64,000 nucleotides of DNA, from NCBI GenBank assembly GCA_022702545.1, contig JAHRBC010000003.1, positions 1,116,001-1,180,000 on the forward strand, written 5' to 3'. Position 1 is the first letter of the stretch; each line of letters opens with the position of its first letter. This document shows, piece after piece, positions 1 through 10,877 of this stretch. Made by a program: the position numbers and the translations under genes. The notes beneath the pieces are model-generated. The model was not told the DNA's origin, searched no databases, and saw only the letters and a program-made list of their open reading frames with translations. Source of the stretch: Phycomyces nitens. Lineage: Eukaryota > Mucoromycota > Mucoromycetes > Mucorales > Phycomycetaceae.

Positions 1-174
1 CTCGCTGCGGCAATATATTATTTCTGGTCGATCTGTGCCCAAGATCTTCTAGATTCTGCCACCACCACCACCACCTGTCAAGAAGGACTTGATGAACTTG
101 TCCCAATATTGAAGTACATGTCGCTGATGGCCAAATCCAGTAAAGGAGCCCTTCGCCAATCATCCCGATATTGA
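1..174 (+). CDS. 3' end of an unidentified protein (partial)
   Basis: An open frame runs from the first base of the window to a TGA at 172-174 and gives 57 residues. It includes a run of five Thr (ACC repeats) near 60-75 and ends in Ser-Ser-Arg-Tyr. The composition looks like coding sequence, with mixed hydrophobic and charged residues such as LDELVPILKYMSLMAKSS, and AT-rich non-coding DNA with a TA run follows directly. The rest of the gene lies outside the window and I do not recognise the family. An intron acceptor inside this stretch cannot be excluded. Confidence 0.45.
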   Translation, partial: LAAAIYYFWSICAQDLLDSATTTTTCQEGLDELVPILKYMSLMAKSSKGALRQSSRY

Positions 175-559
175 TTTTTCTTTATATATATATATATATG
201 ACATTGTTTAATCCCCTTTATATCTTATCCCTTTATTTTATATTCCCCATCTATGTTTATAACCTCCACTTACTTTATATATTTTGTTTGAATAAAAAAA
301 ATCCACATAAATAACATGAAAATATAGTATCTTCCAGAGCGGTTGGTAGGATTAAAGAAAAGTGACATAAAATTAGATCCCACCATCAACAAATGAGTAT
401 TAAGTTGATAGTGGCGATCCAGTTTTATAATCAAACAATTTTTTTTATGTTGTTGTTTATATTACTTGCCTGATTCCTATGCCTGCGTTGCTAGTTTTAG
501 TAAAGTCATTAGTGGCTTTACATAGGTTGCCTGTTTCGACATTCATTTCAACACTGGTA

Positions 560-1320
560 AGAATGCGAGACGAACCATTTGAGATGACTTTGCTTCACAC
601 TGTTGCAGACTTTTGTAATCCTCTTGGACAAAGTGTCTTTCTGCAAAAGCCAATGACGCTTAACTTTACTCTTTGCCACTGTCCAGAATTGTTCAATTAG
701 ATTAAGCTCAGGAATGTAGAAATATGCACATATTTATATTCTCGATACTCAATATACTTCTTTATGTCTTCATGGGTATGAATGGGTGCATTATCCATAA
801 ATATATAATGACCTTACATATGCAGATGTTTATCCATTTCATCAAGAGCCATTTTCAAGAAACTAATGTAGTGCTGTTACAGGATAGCGCACATAGCTCC
901 GTTTTAGTTTTGTCTCCTTCGTATAAACATCTTCATATATATATATTTGGCTTTTCTAATGACATTGGGCAAGTCAGAAAAGATTCATTGAGTGCATTTC
1001 CCAAGTACTCTGTATGAATAGCAATAGTCTCAGCAATAACACTCCCATTTCCATATTCATATAGTAATATTTTACTCGTGTTGAATAGCAAGGTATTTGA
1101 AAAAAGAAACAATACAAAAAGATACTCATCTATTTAAAAAAATATGAAATTGATTTTGATTGGCTGTGTCATTACTTGGTGGAGCTCTATTATTATTATT
1201 TGCAAAATTGTCAAGTTTGTTCATCGAAACGAGGTATCATCTACAACAAAAAGCGATTGCTTCCTTGCCAGATTCATCCACAATATATAAAAAAAAGTTC
1301 ATTTTTACGAATATTGTTTA
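560..1320 (-). mobile_element. Decayed IS630/Tc1-type DDE transposase relic
   Basis: The minus strand holds three separated blocks in the order expected for an IS630/Tc1-superfamily transposase. They are IVDESGK (about 1261-1290, first Asp), FMDNAPIHTHEDIKKYIE (about 755-810, second Asp) and IPELNLIEQFW (about 681-720, the Glu block). A further stretch near 970-1060 (IAETIAIHTEYLGNALNES) resembles the linker between the first and second blocks. Stops and frameshifts separate the blocks, so this is a dead copy although all three acidic residues remain visible. No clear terminal inverted repeats were found by eye. The short open frames on the plus strand here are taken as accidental. Confidence 0.7.
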
Positions 1321-2032
1321 TGATTGGCTCAGAAAGTTGGGCAAACTAACTTTAGATACCTGGTCAAATTATATAACCGTTATTTTGGGCAATTTAACCT
1401 CACACAAAATGTCCAAAATAATTCAGAAAAGTTGGCGGACTTTTCAAAAATTCAATAATTGAGAGTGGAAGCACAGCACTGAAAAGTTTATTGCCTCTAT
1501 GGATCACCATGGCAACAAATATGTATATAAATAAATAATTAACAAGACCGTGCAGACCATTGGAACCCAAAAAAAAGCTCTATAGTAACCAAAAGGATCT
1601 ATTGGCCAAGATGATGAATTGAAGCCGACAAGTAACATTTATTATATATATATATACTTCTGCACAATCATTTTACTATTGCACAACCGTGCCATATAAA
1701 CTTCAAGACCATTCTGACAAAAACTCAGTTCATATTCGCTGGTGTAACGCCCACCATTTATTTTTTTGCCTTTTTGTATGTTGCCTGGCCAGGCTCCAAG
1801 CCGTGTCTTTCTTTCTCTTTCCTTTCTCGAGTATCCTGTTGTCATTCACTTTCATTCCTCGGTAATCCACCTTGATACCTCGAGAATAACTTGCCGATCA
1901 GACTTTATGATTCTCATCATTAACATCTAGATCGCTTCTTTCCTTTTCGATCGTACGACAGCCTCTCATATTCGCTCTCCAGTCAACACTCGACAAGTTT
2001 GAATTAGATCCAAAGCGTATTGGTTGTATAGT
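1321..2032. other. Intergenic region and presumed RAX2-like promoter
   Basis: No convincing gene is seen. The left part is AT-rich and may be further decayed transposon sequence. The last 200 bases before 2033 are more mixed in composition and pyrimidine-rich in places, as expected for a fungal 5' flank. Confidence 0.4.
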
Positions 2033-5000
2033 ATGACCATTGCACACTTTGTGGCATGGCTAGGGTGTGCCTGGATCCTTATTCAATCCTGCCACACTTC
2101 TCCAGTTAATCACCCAACCCTCAATTTTACCCAACTGGGCTATCTTGGCATCGCAGGGTCCTATCAGGGCATTTCGTTTTACACTGATACCCGCCAATTG
2201 ACGACAATCCCACCCTCAACTGCCTCTCTCGTGTCTTATTCCAAACAGACCTTTGAGTTATTAGCCTCTTCTTCGACCAATGGATCAGTATATGCAACAT
2301 GTGTCCTATCCTTGAATTCAGTAGACACACTCTATGTAGCAGGAGAATTCACCCACTTTGGATCTGTTCGGGTATCAAACATTGCCCAGATAGATTTAAC
2401 CACCAATACCATAACAGCCCTTTCCCAAGGACTCGATGGTCCTGTTTACAGTGTCTTGTGTGATTCAGCAACAAACAGTGTGTATGTTGGAGGCTCATTT
2501 CTTGCTCCAATTTCAGAGGCCCCTCTCTACTCGGCCTCGCTTTCAAAGTTTGGCGGAAGTGTGGCTGTGTGGGCCAATAAGGCATGGGAGGCATTGCCTT
2601 GGAAAGGTCTTGATGGACCTGTCTATGCCATCACAAAGAACCAAAAGACCAATTCCATAATGTTTGGTGGTCGGTTTGGCATGACAAGAGATGGCCAGGG
2701 CGAATTTGAGCCTGATAGCCAGCCTATCAATCTAGGCGCACTTTCTGTAAGTTGTACTTGGAAAACAACGATTGGTATTGATCCTTTGAATTGCTTCTAG
2801 ACTGTATCGGCCACAAATTCTGACACAGTGTACAATGATCCCACAAGTGTCTTGTGTCCCAGTGAAAATAGCACACCATGGCACTTGAAGGCAGGTCAAA
2901 CTGGAACCTGGGATGTCTACTTTTCTCTGTCTGTTACTCCATCATTGATTCGCCTGGCAAATACATTTGTAAAGGATAGCGGTGTAAAGAACTTTTCGTA
3001 AGTTTACATAATCACACAATATGGCACTAATCCATACTCTGCAGAATCCTCTCACTGTCCACAAACACCTATTTCAATCTGTCGTATATTGACCCCTTGA
3101 CCCTTCGTACCCAGACATGCTCCCAATGCCAGCTTACCCAGTCCTCCAAACTTGAATTCCAGGACTTTAGGATCCTTGACTCTAGTATCACTTATGGCCT
3201 AAAGATTGAAATCGCATCATGGTACGGGTCGGGGGGAGGACTAGCAGGTGTTCAGATCTATCAATCAGGTACAACCTACCTCAACGTGAGACAGATGGAT
3301 ACAGAACATAATATTAATTAATGGGTACAGAGATATTTGTACATGCTGTCCAAGACCTCAACTTTCCAACCTGCGCAAGTTCTAGCCCAGAGTTTGGAGC
3401 CAAGGCTGTTGCTGTAGGCACCTGGAAGGAATCAGTTCCTACTGGGTCCTACCAGCACATTCTGTCAACTAGTGTGCCTGCAAATAAGCTCAAGGATTCG
3501 CCTCCATCGGTCGACTTTATACCCAACTTGCCTGAATCTGGATCTTACCAAGTTATGCTGTATACTCCTGGATGTGGAAATAATGCCGCATGTCAGCAGC
3601 GTACACACGTCGATCTTACCATCTATACAGCCCCAAACAAGACAACCGTGGTCACTGTCTACCAGAATAACACGGCAGATACAACAATCTCGATCTACAA
3701 TGGCTACTTTGCTGCTACTTCACTTGAATTTGCACCCCACATAACCCTCAGTGCAAACACACCAGGGTCTGGAAACACCGTAACTGTGGTTGCCAATGCA
3801 GTCCAATGGATCAAATCTGCTTCCATGTCTGGCATCTCGAGTGTATTGGAATACAAACCAAGTCAAACAGATGGCACTGCACTGCTCTCATGGGCATCAT
3901 TGACTGGTAATAAGACGACACTCTAGATATCAAAGATGCTAATTTTTTATTATTATTATTTAGAAACCCTGCCTGCCCAATCTATTGTTCGTGCTCTTGA
4001 TGCCACAGACGGGGACTTGTACATTGGTGGCACATTTACGACCATCTCGGGTAGTACTGGGTATCAGAACATGGTTCGCTTTGGCCAAACCTCAAAAAAG
4101 TTGGAGCCTCTTCAATCGGCCGGACTAGATGGACCTGTGAATGCCTTTCTTCGCTCTGGATCAAGTATTTAAGATGCTGAGGATCCATGACTGTTATTGA
4201 CGCTGTAATATAGATCTTTATATTGGAGGCAACTTTACATCGTCCCAAAGTGACCCAGCCGTCTCTCTTGCCAATGTTGCAATCTACAAGACAGCCACAA
4301 ATGCATGGGCTGCCCTGGGTGGAGTAAGTGTATGATGTTCCAATATGCCATATATTAATCTATATATTATTATTCTTTGTACAACAGGGAGTCAATGGAC
4401 CAGTCTATTCCTTGCAATTCACTGATAACGAAAAGGCAATTCTTGTCTCTGGAGAATTTACATATACGACTGGAAAAACAAATTCTTTGGCTCGACAGTC
4501 AACTGGAAACTCTTGGTGGAACATGAGTACAACAGACTGGTCAATGGACAGGCCTCTCTTGTCTGGAACAATCTATGGTGCATTTGAGCTCAATGACAAG
4601 AAATCTACATATTACATTGGCTCTATCGATAATGCCCAGCAGTTCCAGTCCCAGGGCCTATCTTTTATCGATAGTTCTCTGACTATCTCATCTCTTCCAT
4701 TCTACCCAGACGCAACCAAACCAGCCAAGATTAGCGCGGGCGCCCTGTGGAAGAATCCTCTCAATGATAGCTGGGCTACCATAGTTGCTGGCAGCTTTGA
4801 GTTGAACAATATTCATAATACGGCAATCTATGATAACGGAGTCTGGAGTGGACTTGGTTCTGATTGGAAAGGCAATGTTACCTCGATGATTGTCCATGAT
4901 AATTACTTGTATATGAGTGGCGAATTCGATGCAGACGATCTTGTTGCAGCCAATTTTGCCGTCTATGACCTTGTTGATCAGGCATTTATTCACTCGACTG

Positions 5001-8000
5001 GATTACAGAGTAAGTTGAAGAGTGAACAAGAGCTAAAGACTAATGATTTAAACAAGATCTGGATGGCAAGATGGCCAAAGTAAATGTGATGCACCCGAAT
5101 TCAATTGCCTCTGGTATTGTCGTTGGCGGTGATTTTGTTTTGGCTGGTACTGTAACCTGCAAAGGTGTCTGTGCTTTCAATCCTTTGGATGGTTCATGGA
5201 CTAGCTTTGGAGATGGCATATCTGGCACAGTTAATGACATGACATTTACCGAGGCAAGTAGACTATAAATCAATAGAATCGAGGGTCTTTTAAGCTAACA
5301 GTTCAACGTATATATATGCATTTTAGAAAGCTCTTGTTGTTACTGGCAGCCTAAAGATATCTGATGCTACTGTTAGCATGGCTGAATATAACTACCAGAC
5401 TAGTCAATGGAGCTCATCTATAGTATTGCCTGGCCCTTGTAGTGCGCTTTCTTATGACGACCATACCAAACAGACCTACTTTGCTGGACAGTAAGTCTAA
5501 CCGTATTCAACAATGCATTATTGACTCTCCAACAGAAATTCATCGTCTACTTATCTGGGGATCTGGGATGGAAGCCAGTTCACAGTTACCAGTAAGTCAA
5601 CTCTAGACGTCTTTGAGACTTGATTCTTAATAAATCTCTCTACCAGATGCCTCGCTTGGTCCAGGAAGCGTAGTTAGCCAAATGACTACAGTATCTATCA
5701 GTGAAAGTCCAGAAAGCTCACTCAAAGCACGAGCAGTAGAGTCTGATGAAGCGTCCAAGACGAATTCCCAGATCTTGCTGGTTTCAGGAATCTTGAACCT
5801 TGGCCAGTACGGTAATGTGAGTGCGGCCCTCTTTGATGGAGCCGCATGGATACCTTATATGGTATCTTCTTCTGTCGATGGTTCCGTAACCGGACTTGGC
5901 AGCATGTTCTTTAACCCTTATGATATAACCGTCCTATTGAAGCGTAAGTTGCATGTACTTGAGCCTTTATGTATAATAACCCCTTGTGAATCTATAGGTT
6001 ATCTCTCTCAAGGGCTAGTTATATTCATTTCCGTTGTGGCAGGCTTTGGAATCGTATCTGTCATTATTGTGATTGCACTCTCTATGCTCTATTTGATGAG
6101 AAGAAAAGAAAACAATGTGTCTCCATCTGCAAACCCCTTGGGCTATTATGGAAAGCCACCACGTAGTCCTCAATCGCTTATTGATATGCTCGAATCCGAT
6201 AAGGATCCCAAACGTGGCTCGATTGGCACTTACTTTGACAGCCGGTTCTCAACAATGTCAAGAAACGGGCTGACTGGTCGAGAGATGATGCAGACTGCGA
6301 CATCGTTTGGAGCATCTACAGATGGTCTCTCTTCCACATCAACCTATGTAATGCCACCTCAGATCAAGCAAGTATCTGAAATGGCCCGGTTTGACCATAT
6401 TAGACCCGATTCATCTGTTCGTCCCCAAAGTGAACTTCATAGAATGTCGGATTATAGCACATTCAATGGCTATGGTGAACCTATGGAGCCCATTACAAAC
6501 AGTAACTACAACCCATTCCGTGCATCTGCAATTGGCATTGCTGTTACTGCTGATCAGCCAAATGGGCACACGAATACCAATGATTATGTTCCTCGCAACT
6601 CAACCCTCGGTTTTCAATCATCTACCAATGTCCCCATCAATTCAGGTCCATTTGGCACTCCAGGCCAGGTTACTGGAAACTCTGTTGCGTTCTCTTCCAT
6701 TGCTCCTGCAACTTCGGCTGCTTCTTTCCTAAACTCGGGATCAGCAGCTGGCTCTGCTGTGATGGTGCCTGTACACACGGCTGGTCAGGCTGTACTATTT
6801 GGAAGTGTGGCTACTGCAACTGTTACAGCTGGTGCCGTAGGTATTGCCATGTCAGGAACCTCTAAACAGACCAAACCACCAGTACCAGCACATGCGCCTG
6901 TGTTCAGCAATGTTGTTCCCAATATCTCTGAATTCTCGACCAGACCAGACTCTGATACATTCGGATCTGGCCATGCTGCGATATTTGGAAACATCTCTCC
7001 AGGATCCACAGGTCGAGGTGTCCAGGTACCTCAGACACAATTAAACGGCCAGCATGTCACATTTGACACGCCATCTGCAACAGCCTCTCGCGGAATTGTG
7101 TCTGGGACAGGAGCACCGTATGGAACCCCTTCTCCATCAGTCGATAAATTTGTGTCTAGACCTCTTCCTCACCCTCAGGCTGACTCTCATATGGCAACCT
7201 TTGGAAATATTGTTCCTGCTGCAGCAAGTGCGGCAGTTATTAATAGCATCACAACCAGCCCCAAGGTACATTTAAATAGTATCTTTGCTGGTTTTCAAGC
7301 CTACTAATTAGAAAACTCGATTATCTCTACTAGCAAAACGATCAAGGTCAATCTGCTTTGTATACCACCATTGCGCCGTCTGTAGGAACAGCCAACATGG
7401 CTTCCACTCAATCGAGAGACATTAGCCAGGCTGCTTCTTTTGGAAATATTGCACCAGTCAAATCAACCATGGCTATGAGCACTGCTCAGTCTGAAATAGT
7501 AAGATATTTAGTTTGGTTAATATTACGCTGATTTGATAACCAATTCTAATATACACACTTTTTTTTGCATTGATTTGTTTAGCCTTTTGGATCTACAAAC
7601 TCTGCTTTATACAGCACAATTTCCCCACCACTTTTCCCTGTAGCTGTTGAAAGCTCCCCTCAATCGCAACAAGTTGGTCAATCAGCATCCTATGGCAATA
7701 TTGCACCAGCTACAGCCAATATGGCCATTGGTTCCTCTGCCCAATCTCATAATGTTGGACAGCCAACTACCTTTGGCACAATTAACCCTTCGACTGCCAC
7801 AATGGTTATTGGTTCATCTGCTCAACCTCGTAGTGTTGGGCAGCCAACTACCTTTGGATCAATTGTTCCAGCCGTGGCTGCCATGGCTGTTCAATCTGGT
7901 CCTCTGTCTCATGGAACTGGACAAAATGTATCCTTTGGAACCGTTGTGCCTCTTGTCAATTCCACAGATTCCAGCACCCCACAAAAGGTTGGCTTTGAGT

Positions 8001-10612
8001 TATTTATTGTCTATAAGCTAATACGCGTATTTTTATTATTATTATTATTAGAAATACGAAGTTGGCGAAAACTCTTCTTTTGGAAACATACCTCCAACGG
8101 TCGCAATTATACCCCCACCATCTCAACGTTCCTATGGAGAAAAGCATGCCGTTTCATATAACGACATTGAGCCTACCACAAGCACCTCTCAGTCCCAAAA
8201 GATTGGACAACCAACCGTGTTTAGTTCTATAGAACCAACTGTCGAAACCATGACAATTAGTTCCTCTATGCTTGGAGACGACGATCAGCGTATATCTTAT
8301 CTGGACCAGTCGCATCAAACTGGCCAGGCAGCTTCTTTTGGTACAGTAAGACCCGATATCTCAACCACAGAGATCGGTCGATCGACCATTCAAGAGGTAA
8401 GTTCAGACACTATTTCATGTCGACTTTCACAATTATTTACTTGCAAACCATAATAGTCTCATAATACTGCAATCAAGGCAGAATATGGAATGATTCCTGC
8501 AGCTTCTGCAAGTGTGGGATCAGTTGGACTTGATAAATACAATAACAACAATAGAGGGCTTGAGAACTCCTCCAAGTCTTCAAAGAGCGTTGGCAATGCA
8601 GCAGACTCCACGAGCAGTATCCCTCGATCCCAAGCACAAAACAAGACAGTAAATGCCTCGGCTAATCCTTTTGCGACTGCAGTCGTTGGAATTGCTGCTT
8701 CTAAAGAAATTGAATCTAAATCTCAGGAATCTGTCAAGAGCCATAATAATGTCACACTTGCTGACTCGAAACCCAACTCAACATCTCTCCACCCATCCCC
8801 ACCCAATTTGGACGCTCAATCGTCGACCGTACGCTGGACAAATGCTGGTATTGATAATGGGGCTATCGGTCAAGCCATGGTTGTTCCAATTGTCGTTGCC
8901 CAAGATGACAATGATGTAAATACCAACAAGGAGCCCAAATCATCAAGAGCTATAAGCCATCAATCCTTGGCCCCCAACTCGGAACAAGTTGAGCCTTCTT
9001 CGGTACGATGGACAAACTATTCTACAAGCGGTGCCCTAGGAACGACAAGAATCGATAACTCGACCATGTCAATGTACTCTGACCACTTTTCGATCTATAA
9101 CCCCTTGGGAGATAATCTTGCGCCCTTGCAAGATCCTATTTCTGAAGGATTTGCGTCTGATCCTGATTTCTCTCGATGGACAAACTCTGGACTTGACCAG
9201 GATCATGGCAAGCTAGACGAAGAAAAGAACAACAAGAACCAAGAGAATTCTCGACAGCCATTTGTGGAAAAAGACAAGGAGTCTGAAGATGATGAAGATG
9301 ACCAAAAGGAAAGACGATCGACTGGTGTTTCATCTTATCAAGCTGGTCTTGATCACACATCTATGGTTTGGCGTGAAGATCTGGACACACTCTTTAGAAA
9401 TTCCCAGAATTCATATTCAGGCTTCCAGGGTATTGGACAGACAGATGGTGAGAATAATAGTGACAGTGAGAGCGACAGTGAACAGAAAATGGCTTCTGCT
9501 GCCTCGGGAAAGAAAGCCAACATATATAACCAGACCCCTCAGCAAGAACCTAGCCGCAAGAGTCCTTTGATGGATATAATGGCTGCAAGTGAAGCCAACA
9601 AAACGAAGCAGGTCAATGATTCACCAAAAAAGGTGCTTGATGGCGAGATTATAAGCTCGAGTGCATTTGACGTTGATTCTGCTCGCAATTCTACTCGATG
9701 GTCAAACATTGCTGGTCTGCCGCCAATCAACACATCGTTTACTGGCCCACTCGAACACCTTACACCCAAGAGTGCAGCTAGTTTAGAATCACCGTCTCTT
9801 CGATGGAAGGTTGCCCAGATTGCCTCACCAGTAGAGACTGCTCATGCTCCAATTGTCACTGAATCCTTTGCAGACATTCATAATGTCACTGACCAACCTG
9901 ATGCCTTGTATGACAGCGAAAGCGATAGCGAGTTTGGAGACATTCCTTCAACTGTCAATCCTGTAAAGGCCAGAATGGTATCAGCTGTCAACCTAGCCAA
10001 GCCATCAGGAGCAGAAATCAATCCTGTCAGGGCAGAGAAATCACCAATTGGCACCAGTGGATCCAGTGGAGCCAAAAATGTGTCTAAAACACCCTCTGTG
10101 TTGAGTCCACTATCAGGTCAAATGTTTAGCCCTACAAGCACTGGACCTCACACGCAAATGGGTGCTTTGGACGGCCGAGCAGCGTCAAGACGTATGGTTG
10201 AAGAATACTTTTCTACGCGTGAATCAATTATTCCAGCACCAGCCCCTCCTCCACCAACAGACAAAAAGATCAAACATCGTAGTGATTTCCGCAGTGTGAT
10301 GGAGATGGCTATAATTAATAACAAGGACGGACGACCTCCATCAGAAGATCACCCGCACCTTTACTATGCAAAGTTTGACTTTAATGCTCGAGAAGTAGGA
10401 GAGCTTGGATTCGACAAGGGAGACCCGGTAATTGTGGTTGATTCGAGCGATGATATCTGGTGGGTTGGATACAAAGATGGAGGTAAGTAAAATAAAATTG
10501 CAAATCTGCTTTACTGACTTTTTTTATTGTAGGTGATGATGGTCTTGCCCAGGGCGTTTTCCCAAGTAATTATATTGAACGGGCCGATTCTTCTGTCAAC
10601 CCATACAAATAA
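2033..10612 (+). CDS. RAX2: Rax2-like polarity membrane protein with repetitive tail and C-terminal SH3 domain
   Basis: About 17 exons can be joined in frame into a protein of roughly 2,500 residues. The ATG at 2033 is chosen because a hydrophobic signal peptide follows directly (MTIAHFVAWLGCAWILIQSC). The large extracellular part shows the Rax2 pattern of repeated propeller-like units such as LYVAGEFTHFG, VYVGGSF, LYIGGTFTTISG and LDGPVYS. A single transmembrane helix (LVIFISVVAGFGIVSVIIVI, about 6010-6090) is followed by basic MRRKEN. The long cytoplasmic tail carries FG-type repeats and RWTN motifs. The C-terminus is an SH3 domain (YYAKFDFNAREVGELGF ... IWWVGYKDGG ... GVFPSNYIE) split by the last intron at 10483. 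Rax2 proteins mark cortical sites of polarised growth; the SH3 domain suggests recruitment of proline-rich partners. One intron (5254-5326) has a GC donor. Family call is firm for the N-terminal half; the tail is unusual. Confidence 0.82.
6640..8400 (+). repeat. Degenerate FG-type tandem repeats inside the RAX2-like tail
   Basis: The translated tail repeats a motif of the form G-Q-x-x-x-F-G-x-I-x-P followed by a Ser/Thr/Ala-rich linker, with a period of about 30-36 residues in the clearest part. Examples are GQSASYGNIAP, GQPTTFGTINP, GQPTTFGSIVP, GQNVSFGTVVP and GQAASFGTVRP. Introns at about 7266-7334, 7501-7581, 7988-8051 and 8397-8457 lie between codons (phase 0) and in linkers between repeats. 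Confidence 0.7.
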
Positions 10613-10725
10613 TAAGCTTTGTTTAATACATATATATATATATAAAAGATTTAATACAATAATGATAATTTATAAACATTGTTTAATTAGAGTTGAAATG
10701 TGTATATAATTAAGGTTTTATTCCT

Positions 10726-10750
10726 AGTGTTTCAATTGAATTGAAACACT
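10726..10750. terminator. Perfect 25-nt palindrome between convergent 3' ends
   Basis: Twelve-base arms AGTGTTTCAATT and AATTGAAACACT flank a single G. It sits between the stop of the RAX2-like gene and the stop of the opposing coiled-coil gene, so it would form the same hairpin in transcripts from either side. A role in 3' end formation is inferred from position only. Confidence 0.35.
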
Positions 10751-10877
10751 TAAAGATATTATGGATTCTTGTATGAAAGGGAATGTGTCTGTCTATTGAT
10801 ATTATTTAATATGGTAAAGGTAGGAGGAGGTTTTACATGGGTATACGTATGTATTTCGTGGTTGATATGGTGCATAG

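Noticed and set aside
724..1462. Plus-strand frames of 97 and 100 codons
   Set aside because: They lie opposite the decayed transposase blocks and have no coding character of their own.
2024..2032. Upstream TTG as start of the RAX2-like protein
   Set aside because: Non-ATG initiation is not needed; ATG at 2033 directly precedes a good signal peptide.
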